Of a stretch of DNA of 64,000 bases, positions 43,522 through 53,639 are shown one piece after another. The notes under the pieces are model-generated. The model worked only from the letters and a program-made list of their open reading frames with translations. It was not told the DNA's origin and did no database searches. The translations under genes and the position numbers were made by a program. Position 1 is the stretch's first letter. Each line of letters opens with the position of its first letter. The stretch lies in NCBI RefSeq assembly GCF_009857445.1, contig NZ_WWCN01000002.1, positions 1 through 64,000 of the forward strand, given 5' to 3'. The DNA is from Duganella flavida. GTDB lineage: Bacteria > Pseudomonadota > Gammaproteobacteria > Burkholderiales > Burkholderiaceae_D.

Positions 43522-44781
43522 CTACTCCAGCGTCCAGACGTACTGCACTTTCTGTTTGGTGTCGATTGGCTTGCCGGCTTTGGTGGCGGGCTTGAACTGG
43601 CATTTGCTGATGCCGGTGCGTGCGGCTTCGTCGAGGTCTGGGTGGCCGCTGGTGTGGAGCACGTTGGAGCCCGTGACTTTGCCATCTTTGCCGACCTTGA
43701 ATTCCAGATTAACGGTGCCGGTACGGTTGGCGGCAATGGCGCCTTCTGGCCATACTGGCTTCTCGCAGGTATTGAAGTTGATGATTGCTGCGGTGTAGCC
43801 GGATGCGCTTTTATCGGCAGCGGTGGCCTGCGTGTACACCGACAGGCAGGACACGGCTACGCCCAGCATGGCGACGGCGGCTTTCCAGTTCAGGGCTTGC
43901 GGTGCGGGGCGCAGCAGGTGTTGGATGCGTTGCATGAGATTTCCTCCATTGGCCGCTTGGGCCAGTTGATGATGAGAGAACCGGAGCCGCTCCAGTTCTG
44001 ATAAGGCAAGGGCCAGGCGCCGCGGTTCGCCGAGTTGTCTTGCTGCGATATCGTCTGCAATCAATTCCCGTTCGACGCGGATGCGGTTCGAAATCCACCA
44101 CACGGCAGGGTGGTAGAACAGCAGCGTCTCAATCAGGTTTTGCAGCAGGTTGACCAGGTAATCGTGGCGCTTGATGTGCGCGATTTCGTGTGCCAGCAAG
44201 GCTTGTAGCAGATCGGGTGGCATGCCGCCGATTAGCGCTGCCGGCACCAGTACCACCGGGCGCCACCAGCCGGCAGTGACGGGACTCGCCAGCGTATCGA
44301 GTATTCGCAGGCGCACAGCGCGCGTGATGCCAAAGCGCCGCGCCAGTTGTGCCAGTTCGTGCTCCCATTGCTGGTGGCTGGGATGGCGGGCCGGTTGGCG
44401 GCTGACGCGGTCTAGCCACAGCAAGCCCGCCACCATGCGCAGCGCCAGCACGGCAGCGCATAGCGCCCACAGGCTAACGGTGTAGCGCAGCGCATCGCGC
44501 AGATTGAACCAGGCTTCTTCATCAATCACGTCGTTGCCTATCCACGGCAGGCCGTGGATGCTGGCGCTGGCTGTCACCGCATCGCCAGCGAGGCGCTGCC
44601 ACAGCTCCAACGCCGGCCAGCACAGGCAGGCCAACAAGGCGGTGCAGGCGACAAGATAGCGATACTCGGCGCGGCTATTGCGCAGCAGCGTGAGTATGGC
44701 GGCAGTAGCGCAGCCAAGCAGCAAGCCTTGCCACAGGAAGTGCATCAGCGTCAGGCCGAGCGCGAAAATGAAAGCGCTCAT
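43522..44781 (-). CDS. M56 (BlaR1/MecR1-type) membrane peptidase with a TonB-like C-terminus
   Basis: 419 residues. Several membrane segments surround the zinc motif LLAHEIAHIKRHDYLVN, with YHPAVWWISNRIRVERELIADD supplying the third ligand, as in BlaR1/MecR1. A fourth membrane segment near 310 leads to a TonB_C-like periplasmic domain (TGTVNLEFKVGKDGKVTGSNVLHTSGHPDLDEAA) instead of the penicillin-binding sensor. It overlaps the BlaI-type repressor by 4 bp. It probably cleaves the repressor when an envelope signal is felt; the signal is unknown. Confidence 0.87.
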   Translation of the reverse strand: MSAFIFALGLTLMHFLWQGLLLGCATAAILTLLRNSRAEYRYLVACTALLACLCWPALELWQRLAGDAVTASASIHGLPWIGNDVIDEEAWFNLRDALRYTVSLWALCAAVLALRMVAGLLWLDRVSRQPARHPSHQQWEHELAQLARRFGITRAVRLRILDTLASPVTAGWWRPVVLVPAALIGGMPPDLLQALLAHEIAHIKRHDYLVNLLQNLIETLLFYHPAVWWISNRIRVERELIADDIAARQLGEPRRLALALSELERLRFSHHQLAQAANGGNLMQRIQHLLRPAPQALNWKAAVAMLGVAVSCLSVYTQATAADKSASGYTAAIINFNTCEKPVWPEGAIAANRTGTVNLEFKVGKDGKVTGSNVLHTSGHPDLDEAARTGISKCQFKPATKAGKPIDTKQKVQYVWTLE

Positions 44782-45149
44782 TTCTTTTCTTCCTTCAGCA
44801 GCTTCTCGATTTCAGCGCGCTCTTTTTTGGAGATGCCGTTGCGCAGGGCTGCCAGCACTAGCGCCTTGGCCGAACCAGCGAAGGCTTTCTGCACCAGGTC
44901 TTTCAACAGGGAGGATTGCAGCGCGTCCTGCGCTTGCGCCGGCGCATAGATGTGTGAGCGCTGGCTTTCGTCGCGCGTCAGAATGCCTTTGGTGTGCATG
45001 ATCTGCATCAGGCGCAGCACGGCACTGTAGGCGAGGTCCGGTTTATCGCCCAGCATGGCCTCGTGCACTTGCTTAGCGGTGGCTTGGCCGAGCGGCCATA
45101 AGGCTTGCAGCAGCTCGAGTTCTGCAGCGGTCGGCTTCGGAATACTCAT
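44778..45149 (-). CDS. BlaI/MecI/CopY-family repressor
   Basis: 123 residues: winged helix (AELELLQALWPLGQATAKQVHEAML...YSAVLRLMQIMHTKGIL) and a C-terminal dimerisation helix region (SLLKDLVQKAFAGSAKALV). I start at 45149, with GGGAGA upstream. These dimers bind palindromes and are cut by the co-encoded M56 peptidase. A palindromic operator lies in its own promoter. The target genes beyond this pair are not visible nearby. Confidence 0.88.
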   Translation of the reverse strand: MSIPKPTAAELELLQALWPLGQATAKQVHEAMLGDKPDLAYSAVLRLMQIMHTKGILTRDESQRSHIYAPAQAQDALQSSLLKDLVQKAFAGSAKALVLAALRNGISKKERAEIEKLLKEEKK

Positions 45150-45175
45150 GGCGTCTCCCTGGATGCGGTAGATGT

Positions 45176-45204
45176 AGAATATTATGTCTAGACACAAATG
45201 TCTA
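45176..45204 (-). promoter_or_regulatory. Promoter with overlapping BlaI-type operator
   Basis: On the minus strand, -35 TAGACA (45199-45204) and -10 TATTCT (45176-45181) are 17 bp apart. Two overlapping palindromes fill the same place: TGTCTAGACA (45185-45194) and TAGACA-CAAA-TGTCTA (45189-45204). Repressor binding would block the -35 and spacer. Confidence 0.65.
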
Positions 45205-45212
45205 CTTAAATA

Positions 45213-45250
45213 TAAAAAAAAGCCCCGCGAGCTTGAGCCGGCGGGGCGTT
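45213..45250 (-). terminator. Rho-independent terminator of the gatCAB operon
   Basis: Minus-strand reading: GCCCCGC, a 12-base loop, GCGGGGC, then a run of eight T. The stem arms are 45241-45247 and 45222-45228. It lies about 20 bp after the gatB stop codon. Confidence 0.85.
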
Positions 45251-45267
45251 CTTTGTGACGACGGGGA

Positions 45268-46728
45268 TTAGCCGGCCAGTTTGGCTTTTAGCAGTTCGGT
45301 CAACTGCGCCGGGTTGGCTTTGCCGCGCGAGGCTTTCATGGCCTGGCCGATCAGCGAGTTGATCGCGGCTTCTTTACCAGCGCGGTACTGTTCCACCGAT
45401 TTCTCGTTGTTGGCAATGACTTCGTTGACGATGGCTTCCAGCGCGCCGGTGTCGGAAATCTGTTTCAGGCCTTTCGATTCGATCAGCGCATCGACCAGAT
45501 TGTCGTCTTCCGATTTCGCTGCCCACATGTCGCTGAACAGTTCTTTCGCGGTCTTGTTGTTGATGGTGCTGTCGGCGATACGCTTCAGCATCAGCGCCAG
45601 TTGCGCAGGCTTGACTGGCGCGTCGGCGATGTCCACGCCTTCGCGGTTCAGGGTCGACGACACGTCGCCCATCAGCCAGTTGGCGGCGGCTTTGGCGTTC
45701 TCTTTGCCCGCTGCATCCACCACGGCCACGAAGTAGTTGGCCATCGCTTTCGATGCGGTCAGCACCAGCGAGTCATATTCCGGCAGGGCGTATTCGCTGA
45801 CGAAGCGTGCGCGCATGGCGGCCGGCAGTTCCGGCATTGCTGCTTTCACGGTGTCGATCCATGCGTTGGAGATCACCAGCGGCGGCAGGTCTGGATCAGG
45901 GAAGTAGCGGTAATCCTGTGCGTCTTCCTTGCTGCGCATTTCGCGCGTTTCTTTGCGGTCTGGATCGTACAGGCGGGTCGCTTGCACGACCTTGCCGCCG
46001 TCTTCAATCAGTTCGATCTGGCGGCGCACTTCCACGTGCACGGCTTCTTCGATGAAGCGGAACGAGTTCAGGTTTTTAATCTCGCAGCGGGTGCCGAATT
46101 CTTTCTGGCCTTTCGGACGCACGGAGACGTTGATGTCGCAGCGGAAGGAGCCTTCCTGCATATTGCCGTCGCAGACGCCCAGCCACATCACCAGCGAGTG
46201 CAGGGCTTTGCAGTAAGCGACTGCTTCAGCGGCGCTGCGCAGTTCTGGCTCGGAGACGATTTCCAGCAGCGGCGTACCGGCGCGGTTCAAGTCGATGCCG
46301 GACATGCCTGCGTAGTCTTCGTGCAGCGATTTGCCTGCATCTTCTTCCAGGTGGGCGCGGGTCAGGTTGACGGTCTTGGTGACGAATTCGCCATCCTTTT
46401 CGTAGCCGAAAGTGACCGCGCCGCCCACTACTACCGGGTCTTCGAATTGGCTGATCTGGTAGCCTTTCGGCAGGTCAGGGTAGAAGTAGTTTTTGCGGGC
46501 GAAGATCGACGCTGGCGCAATCTTGGCGCCGACGGCGAGGCCGAAGCGAATCGCGCGGTCCACTGCTTGTTTGTTCATAACCGGCAGCACGCCAGGCAGC
46601 GCCAGATCAACCGGGCTGGCTTGGGTGTTGGCTTCGGCGCCGAAAGTGGTCGGCGAGCCGCTGAAGATTTTTGATGCGGTAGTGAGCTGCACGTGGTTCT
46701 CAATACCGATGACGACTTCCCATTCCAT
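45268..46728 (-). CDS. gatB: Asp/Glu-tRNA amidotransferase subunit B
   Basis: 486 residues. GatB kinase-like domain starts [22 protein letters not shown] (the usual E-x-H-x-Q-L motif), with [14 protein letters not shown] and the conserved [12 protein letters not shown]. The C-terminal YqeY-like helical tail ([35 protein letters not shown]) binds tRNA. It works with GatA and GatC to turn Glu-tRNA(Gln) and/or Asp-tRNA(Asn) into the amide form. It follows gatA by 22 bp and ends at a terminator. Confidence 0.95.
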   Translation of the reverse strand: MEWEVVIGIENHVQLTTASKIFSGSPTTFGAEANTQASPVDLALPGVLPVMNKQAVDRAIRFGLAVGAKIAPASIFARKNYFYPDLPKGYQISQFEDPVVVGGAVTFGYEKDGEFVTKTVNLTRAHLEEDAGKSLHEDYAGMSGIDLNRAGTPLLEIVSEPELRSAAEAVAYCKALHSLVMWLGVCDGNMQEGSFRCDINVSVRPKGQKEFGTRCEIKNLNSFRFIEEAVHVEVRRQIELIEDGGKVVQATRLYDPDRKETREMRSKEDAQDYRYFPDPDLPPLVISNAWIDTVKAAMPELPAAMRARFVSEYALPEYDSLVLTASKAMANYFVAVVDAAGKENAKAAANWLMGDVSSTLNREGVDIADAPVKPAQLALMLKRIADSTINNKTAKELFSDMWAAKSEDDNLVDALIESKGLKQISDTGALEAIVNEVIANNEKSVEQYRAGKEAAINSLIGQAMKASRGKANPAQLTELLKAKLAG

Positions 46729-46750
46729 ATTATTCTCGCTTGATTAATTC

Positions 46751-48223
46751 TTAGATGCCGGCCGGAGCGCGGGTGTGCCAGTCGGTGGCTTGCTGGTAGG
46801 CGTGTGCCACGTTCAGCAGCTTGGCTTCGCCGAAATGCTTGCCGATGATTTGCAGGCCGACCGGGCGATCTTTCGCGCCGAAACCAACAGGGATCGACAT
46901 GCCCGGCAGACCAGCCAGGCTGGTCGACAGGGTGTAGATGTCGGCCAGATAAGCAGCAACCGGATCGTCCGATTTGTCGCCCAGGTCCCACGCCACGGTA
47001 GGCGCCACTGGACCCATGATGACGTCGCACACTGCGTCCGGGCCGTTCAGCACTTTCTCGAAATCCTGTGCGATCAGGCGGCGGATTTTTTGCGCCTTCA
47101 GATAGTAGGCGTCGTAGTAGCCGTGGCACAGCACATAGGTGCCGACCATGATGCGGCGCTTTACTTCGTTGCCGAAGCCCTGGTCGCGGGTTTTGCGGTA
47201 CATGTCTTGCAGGTCTTTGTAGCCTTCTGCGCGGAAGCCGTAACGCACGCCGTCAAAGCGCGACAGGTTGGACGAGGCTTCGGCTGGTGCGATCATGTAG
47301 TAAGCAGGAATTGACAGCGCAGTATTCGGCAGCGAGATGTCAACCAGCGTCGCGCCCAGTTCCACGTACTTGGCCAGCGCAGCGCGCACCGCATCTTCCA
47401 CGTCTTTCGACAGGCCTTCGCCGAAGTACTCTTTTGGCACGCCGATGCGCAGGCCGGTCAGCGGCTGGCCCAGCTCACGGGTGTAGTCTTCATCCACGCC
47501 GCCCAGTTCCGGCGTCAGCGAAGTCGAATCGCGTTCGTCGAAGCCGGCCATGGCGTTCAGCAGCAGCGCGCAGTCTTCGGCGGTTTGCGCCATCGGGCCA
47601 CCCTGGTCCAGCGAGGAGGCAAACGCGATCATGCCGAAGCGCGATACGCGGCCGTAGGTTGGCTTGATGCCGGTGATGCCGCAGAACGACGCCGGCTGAC
47701 GGATCGAGCCGCCGGTGTCGGTGCCGGTGACGGCCGGCGCCAAACGCGCAGCAACGGCAGCAGCGGAGCCACCTGACGAGCCGCCCGGTACAGCGGTTTT
47801 ATCCCAAGGATTTTTCACCGCGCCGAAGGCCGAGTTTTCATTGGCCGAACCCATGGCGAATTCGTCGCAATTCAGTTTGCCCAGCGTGACCATGCCGGCC
47901 GCGCGGAACTTCTCCACCACGGTGGCGTCGAATGGGCTGACGTAATCGGCCAGCATTTTCGAGCCGGCGGTCGAGCGCCAGCCTTTGGTGACGAAGATGT
48001 CTTTGTGCGCGATCGGCACGCCGGTCAGCGGCGTGGCGGTGCCGGCGGCGATGCGGGTATCGGCTTCGGCGGCTTGCGCCAGGGTCAGTGCGCGGTCCAC
48101 GTGCAGGAAGGCGTTCAAGTCGCTCTTCTCGATACGGTCGAGGAACTGGGTGGCCAGTTCGGTGGCGGTAATCGCTTTGCTTTGCAGGAGGGCGGACAGC
48201 TCTTTAATGGTTTTGGTGTGCAT
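46751..48223 (-). CDS. gatA: Asp/Glu-tRNA amidotransferase subunit A
   Basis: 490-residue amidase-signature enzyme that releases ammonia from glutamine for the GatB reaction. The Ser-cisSer-Lys triad is visible: Lys in PIAHKDIF, and the two Ser in [34 protein letters not shown]. The start is the first ATG with the usual [13 protein letters not shown] helix. It is separated from gatC by 110 bp holding a repeat element. Confidence 0.95.
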   Translation of the reverse strand: MHTKTIKELSALLQSKAITATELATQFLDRIEKSDLNAFLHVDRALTLAQAAEADTRIAAGTATPLTGVPIAHKDIFVTKGWRSTAGSKMLADYVSPFDATVVEKFRAAGMVTLGKLNCDEFAMGSANENSAFGAVKNPWDKTAVPGGSSGGSAAAVAARLAPAVTGTDTGGSIRQPASFCGITGIKPTYGRVSRFGMIAFASSLDQGGPMAQTAEDCALLLNAMAGFDERDSTSLTPELGGVDEDYTRELGQPLTGLRIGVPKEYFGEGLSKDVEDAVRAALAKYVELGATLVDISLPNTALSIPAYYMIAPAEASSNLSRFDGVRYGFRAEGYKDLQDMYRKTRDQGFGNEVKRRIMVGTYVLCHGYYDAYYLKAQKIRRLIAQDFEKVLNGPDAVCDVIMGPVAPTVAWDLGDKSDDPVAAYLADIYTLSTSLAGLPGMSIPVGFGAKDRPVGLQIIGKHFGEAKLLNVAHAYQQATDWHTRAPAGI

Positions 48224-48248
48224 GGCGGTTCAGTTTAATTCGTTGCGT

Positions 48249-48329
48249 CGTCGTCCTCGCGGAAGCGGGGACCCATAGGGCGCTGGCTGGATCGGCTCAG
48301 CATGGGTTCCCGCGTGCGCGGGAGCGACG
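48249..48329. repeat. REP-like imperfect palindrome between gatC and gatA
   Basis: Left arm CGTCGTCCTCGCGGAAGCGG, then GGACCCAT. Right arm ATGGGTTCCC, then GCGTGCGCGGGAGCGACG. The arms pair imperfectly around a 20-base centre. This is the style of the dispersed GTCGT-TCCCGCG...GGGAACCC repeats found in many betaproteobacterial genomes. It is transcribed inside the gat operon. Confidence 0.65.
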
Positions 48330-48333
48330 TCTT

Positions 48334-48636
48334 TTAGTCGATCACTTTCGGCACCAGGTACAAACCGTCCTGGGTCTTCGGTGCGACGGTTTGATAGTCG
48401 TCGCGGCGATTTGGTTCGCTGGCCACGTCTTCACGCAGGCGCAGGGCGATGTTATTCATGTGCGCCGCCAGTGGATGGCTCAGCGGGGCGACGCCGTCGG
48501 TGTCAACCGCCTGCATCTGCTCGGCCAGCGCAAAAATGCCATTCAGCTGCTCCAAAGCGGTCGCGCTCTGTTGCTCGCTCATCTCAAGTTGGGCCAGTTT
48601 GGCAATGCGGGTTACGTCGGATAAGGTCAGGGACAT
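48334..48636 (-). CDS. gatC: Asp/Glu-tRNA amidotransferase subunit C
   Basis: A 100-residue GatC: LTLSDVTRIAKLAQLEMSEQQ at the start, LEQLNGIFALAEQMQAVDTDGVAPLSHP in the middle, LREDVA near the end, all family hallmarks. It stabilises GatA and links it to GatB. I start at 48636; an in-frame ATG at 48693 would add an unusual basic tail in the promoter region. First gene of the operon, divergent from mreB across about 255 bp. Confidence 0.93.
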   Translation of the reverse strand: MSLTLSDVTRIAKLAQLEMSEQQSATALEQLNGIFALAEQMQAVDTDGVAPLSHPLAAHMNNIALRLREDVASEPNRRDDYQTVAPKTQDGLYLVPKVID

Positions 48637-48852
48637 GGCGGGTTTAATTGTAATATTGATAAAAAACTTGAATTTCTGCCTATTCGCCCTCAAACACCGA
48701 GGAATGCCGCCTAAATCGCGGCCTCAGGCACCACACTTTTGCGTGGATTTTGGATAAATCACAGTCAAATTATAAGGTAGAATGGCGGGTTGATGCGTTG
48801 TCGGCGCTGAATCATTGCTGCCGCCGCATTTCGGACAGAATTTTTTACTTAA

Positions 48853-49935
<1,083 letters not shown>

Positions 49936-49946
49936 TCTGACTAAAC

Positions 49947-49968
49947 GGGGCCGCAAAACAGCGGCCCC
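49947..49968 (+). other. Strong hairpin between mreB and mreC
   Basis: GGGGCCGC-AAAACA-GCGGCCCC is an 8-bp perfect GC stem 11 bp after the mreB stop. No T-run follows, so full termination is unlikely. It may protect mreB mRNA or dampen read-through to mreC, giving more MreB than MreC (inference). Confidence 0.6.
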
Positions 49969-49985
49969 GATGCTTATTGGAAGTC

Positions 49986-51056
49986 ATGGAATACAGTCCT
50001 CCGCCACTTTTTAAGCAAGGCGCCTCGGCTCGGGTCAAGATGACGGTGTTCGCGTGCATATCGATTGCACTGCTGCTGGTTGACTCGCATATGCGGACCC
50101 TGACCACGGTGCGCCAGGTGGCCGGCACCGTGCTGTATCCGCTGCAAATGGCAGCCTTGATGCCACGTGACGCTATCTACGGCGTCGGCGATTATTTCTC
50201 TACTTTGTCATCGATGGAAAAGCAGGTGCGCGAATTGCGCCGCCAGCAGATCCTCAATTCGACCGCCTTGCAGCAGGCGCAGTTGCAGTCTGCCGAGAAT
50301 GCGCAGCTGCGCCGCCTGCTGGACGCGCGCCAGCATTTGCCGGTGAAGACCATGCTGGCCGATGTGCTGTACGACGCGCGCGACGTCAACAGCCGCAAGA
50401 TCATTCTGGACCGCGGCACGCGCCATGATGTAACGCTTGGTTTGCCGGTGATCGATAACCAGGGCGTGGTAGGGCAGGTGACGCGGGTGTTCCCGTTCAC
50501 GTCCGAGGTGACGCTGCTGTCCGATAAGGAGCAGGCGATTCCGGTGCAGCTGCTGCGCAACGGCTTGCGCAGCGTGGCGTATGGTCGCGGCAAGTCGGGC
50601 AATCTCGAATTGCGCTTTACGGCGCCGAATGCGGATATCCAGGTGGGCGATATTGTGGTGACCTCGGGTCTGGACGGTGTGTATCCGGCCGGCCTGGCAG
50701 TGGCACGCGTGTCGCAGGTGGAGAACAGTGCCGGCGGTTCGTTCGGCGGTGTGGTTTGCCAGCCGCTGGCCGGCATCATGAATAATACGCAGCTGCTGAT
50801 TTTGATGTCGACGCCGGAGATGCCTCCGCGTCCGGCCGATGAAGAGCCGCGCGCACTGCGCAAGCACAATAACAAAATGGCGCCGATCAAGGAGGCACCG
50901 AAAGAGGGCGTGGATGGCCAGCCTGCCGCCGCGGCGCCAGCAGCGACCAATGGTGCGCCCGGCCTGATCCCCGTGATGCCACCGCCAGCGCCGAAGCCTG
51001 CTGCTCAAACTCCGGCCACTGACGCTGCCAACCAATCCAAGGAGCCGGCACGATGA
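49986..51056 (+). CDS. mreC: Rod-shape protein MreC
   Basis: 356 residues: cytoplasmic start (PPPLFKQGASARVK), one membrane helix (MTVFACISIALLLVDS), a coiled coil (about 65-105, EKQVRELRRQQ...AENAQLRRLLDARQ) and the double beta-barrel MreC domain (VLYDARDVNSRKIILDRGTRHDV...). A Pro/Ala-rich tail after about 280 is unusually long. Start: ATG 49986 with GGAAG ahead; a TTG at 49977 is possible. MreC scaffolds PBP2/RodA in the periplasm. Overlaps mreD by 4 bp. Confidence 0.94.
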   Translation: MEYSPPPLFKQGASARVKMTVFACISIALLLVDSHMRTLTTVRQVAGTVLYPLQMAALMPRDAIYGVGDYFSTLSSMEKQVRELRRQQILNSTALQQAQLQSAENAQLRRLLDARQHLPVKTMLADVLYDARDVNSRKIILDRGTRHDVTLGLPVIDNQGVVGQVTRVFPFTSEVTLLSDKEQAIPVQLLRNGLRSVAYGRGKSGNLELRFTAPNADIQVGDIVVTSGLDGVYPAGLAVARVSQVENSAGGSFGGVVCQPLAGIMNNTQLLILMSTPEMPPRPADEEPRALRKHNNKMAPIKEAPKEGVDGQPAAAAPAATNGAPGLIPVMPPPAPKPAAQTPATDAANQSKEPAR

Positions 51057-51565
51057 ATCGTCCGCACTATATCCTGCTGCCGGTTAGCCCGCTGTTCATT
51101 TTTTTCAGCCTGTTCTGCGCCTTCCTTCTGAACCTGCTCCCGTGGGGGAACTTCATCGGCGTGCCGGATTTTGTCGCGCTGGTGCTGGTGTTCTGGGGCG
51201 TGCACCAGCCACGCAAGGTCGGTATCGGCACCGCTTTCTTCCTCGGCCTGCTGATGGACGTGCACGACTCCACCCTGCTGGGCGAGAACGCGCTGGCCTA
51301 CACGCTGCTGTCCTACTTCGCCATCATGCTGCATCGCCGGATGCTGTGGTTCCCGATCTGGACCCAGGCCATGCACGTGTTCCCGCTGCTGCTGATGGCG
51401 CAGTCGGTGCAGCTGGTGGTGCGTTTCTTCGTCTCCGGTAAATTCCCCGGCTGGTTCTACTTCATCGAAAGCGTGGTGGCATCGGTCCTGTGGCCGCTGG
51501 CGACCTGGCTGCTGCTGGCGCCACAACGCCGCGCGGTAGACCGCGACCACACCCGCCCGATCTGA
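51053..51565 (+). CDS. mreD: Rod-shape protein MreD
   Basis: 170 residues with about five membrane helices; LLPWGNFIGVPDFVALVLVFWGVHQPRKVGIGTAFFLGLLMDVHD is the MreD signature. It is an inner-membrane partner of MreC in the elongasome. Translationally coupled to mreC (ATGA). 13 bp to the PBP2 gene. Confidence 0.93.
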   Translation: MNRPHYILLPVSPLFIFFSLFCAFLLNLLPWGNFIGVPDFVALVLVFWGVHQPRKVGIGTAFFLGLLMDVHDSTLLGENALAYTLLSYFAIMLHRRMLWFPIWTQAMHVFPLLLMAQSVQLVVRFFVSGKFPGWFYFIESVVASVLWPLATWLLLAPQRRAVDRDHTRPI

Positions 51566-51578
51566 CCTCTCACATCGC

Positions 51579-53627
51579 ATGACTGAAATTAAGGACAACC
51601 AGCGCGAACTGCAGCAGTTCCGCCTGCGCCTGACGGTGCTGGGCGGGATGGTGTTTTTCTGCTTCGCCATGCTGCTGCTGCGCTTCATCTGGCTGCAGAT
51701 CGTGAAGTACAGCGACTTCGCCGTGAAGGCGGAAGAGAACCGCATTGCCATCGTGCCGATCGTGCCGAATCGCGGCCTGATTTTGGACCGCAACGGCGTG
51801 GTCCTCGCGCGTAACTACTCTGCTTTCACGCTGGAGATCACGCCGTCCAAACTGAATACCACGCTGGACGAAGCCATCGACGAGCTGTCCAAGCTGGTGA
51901 CGGTGGATATCAAAGACCGCAAGCGCTTCAAGAAACTGCTGGACGAATCCAAAGGCTTCGAAAGTGTACCGCTGCGCACCCGCCTGACCGATGAAGAAGT
52001 GGCGCGTTTCAGTGCGCAGCGCTTCCGCTTCCCCGGTGTGGAAGTGCAGGCGCGTTTGTTCCGCCAGTATCCGCTGGGTGAAACGGCGTCGCACGTGATC
52101 GGCTACATCGGCCGTATCAACCAGTCCGAAATCAAAGGCATTGAAGCCACCGACGACGCCGCGAATTACAAAGGCACCGACCATATCGGCAAGGAGGGCC
52201 TGGAAAAAAGCTACGAGAAGCAGCTGCATGGCCAGACCGGTTACGAGGAAGTGGAAGTATCGGCCGGTGGCCGCGCCATTCGCACTTTGTCGCGTACTGC
52301 CGCCACGCCGGGCAATAACCTGATTCTGTCGATCGACATCGAACTGCAAAAGGTGGTGGAAGAAGCCTTCGGCGAATGGCGCGGCGCGTTCGTCGCCATC
52401 GAGCCTGAAACGGGTGACATCCTCGCCTACGTTTCGCGTCCCGGCTACGATCCCAACTTGTTCGTCGACGGTATCGATGCGCAAAGCTGGAACGACCTGA
52501 ATAACTCGCTGGACCGGCCGATGATCAACCGTCCGCTGTCCGGTACTTATGCGCCGGGCTCCACTTTCAAACCGTTCATGGCGCTGGCTGCGCTGGAACT
52601 GGGCAAACGCAATCCCACTACCGCGTATCCCGATCCCGGCTTCTTCTATTTGGGCGGCCACAAATTCCGCGACGATAAAGTGGGCGGCCACGGGAACGTC
52701 GACTTGCGTCGTTCGGTCATCGTGTCCTGCAATACCTACTACTACCAGCTCGGTAATGACATGGGGATCGACGCTATCACCAATTTCATGAAGCCATTCG
52801 GCTTCGGTGAAAAAACCGGCATCGACCTCGATAACGAAAAGATCGGCGTGCTGCCATCCAAAGAGTGGAAGCGCAAACGCTTCAAGGGCAATGCGGGCAA
52901 GTGGGTCGGCGGCGACACCATCTCGGTCAGTAATGGCTCCGGCTACAATTCGTACACGCCGCTGCAGATCGCCCACGCGATGGCCAACCTGGCCAACAAC
53001 GGCGTGGTGATGAAGCCGCACTTGGTGAAGATTGTGGAAGACGGCGGCACCCGCGCGCGCAAACTCACCGTGCCGAGTGAAAGCTACCGCATCGCGCTGA
53101 AGCAGGAAAACATCGATATCATCAAGAGCGCCATGGTGGGCGTGAACAGTGAACCGGGTGGCACCGCCTACCGCGCCTTCGCCAACGCTGCCTACACCTC
53201 CGGCGGCAAAACCGGCACGGCGCAGGTGGTGGGCATCAAGGCCAACGAGAAGTACAATGCGTCCGCACTGTCCGAACGTCTGCGCGACAACGCGCTGTAT
53301 ACCGCCTTCGCACCGGCCGACAAGCCGAAGATCGTGGTGGCGATGGTGGTAGAGAATGCCGGCTGGGGCGCGGAAATCGCCGCACCAATCGCGCGCAAGG
53401 CACTCGACTTCTACCTGCTGGGCAAGCGTCCGACCGACAAGGAAACCACCAAGGTGCCGAAGGAAGACGCGGCCGAATTCGTGCCGATTGAAGATCCGGA
53501 AGCCGCAGAAGCTGCCGCCGCTGCCGCCGAAGCGCGCCGCGAACCAACGCCTGCACCGGCTCCGCCGCCAACGCCAGCCGCCACGCCTGCACCGGCGCCA
53601 GTTGCTCCGGCGCGGAAGAAACAATAA
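51579..53627 (+). CDS. mrdA: Penicillin-binding protein 2 (elongation transpeptidase)
   Basis: 682 residues. One membrane helix (about 17-40), pedestal/dimerisation domain (RGLILDRNGVVLARNYSAFTLEI), and transpeptidase with S328 in GSTFKPF, SCN in VSCNTYYY and KTG in SGGKTGTAQV. It crosslinks side-wall peptidoglycan with RodA. The C-terminal 60 residues are an Ala/Pro/Glu-rich tail (EAAEAAAAAAEARREP...APAPVAPARKK) not present in E. coli PBP2. It is 12 bp ahead of the first rodA. Confidence 0.95.
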   Translation: MTEIKDNQRELQQFRLRLTVLGGMVFFCFAMLLLRFIWLQIVKYSDFAVKAEENRIAIVPIVPNRGLILDRNGVVLARNYSAFTLEITPSKLNTTLDEAIDELSKLVTVDIKDRKRFKKLLDESKGFESVPLRTRLTDEEVARFSAQRFRFPGVEVQARLFRQYPLGETASHVIGYIGRINQSEIKGIEATDDAANYKGTDHIGKEGLEKSYEKQLHGQTGYEEVEVSAGGRAIRTLSRTAATPGNNLILSIDIELQKVVEEAFGEWRGAFVAIEPETGDILAYVSRPGYDPNLFVDGIDAQSWNDLNNSLDRPMINRPLSGTYAPGSTFKPFMALAALELGKRNPTTAYPDPGFFYLGGHKFRDDKVGGHGNVDLRRSVIVSCNTYYYQLGNDMGIDAITNFMKPFGFGEKTGIDLDNEKIGVLPSKEWKRKRFKGNAGKWVGGDTISVSNGSGYNSYTPLQIAHAMANLANNGVVMKPHLVKIVEDGGTRARKLTVPSESYRIALKQENIDIIKSAMVGVNSEPGGTAYRAFANAAYTSGGKTGTAQVVGIKANEKYNASALSERLRDNALYTAFAPADKPKIVVAMVVENAGWGAEIAAPIARKALDFYLLGKRPTDKETTKVPKEDAAEFVPIEDPEAAEAAAAAAEARREPTPAPAPPPTPAATPAPAPVAPARKKQ

Positions 53628-53639
53628 GGAATACCCATC

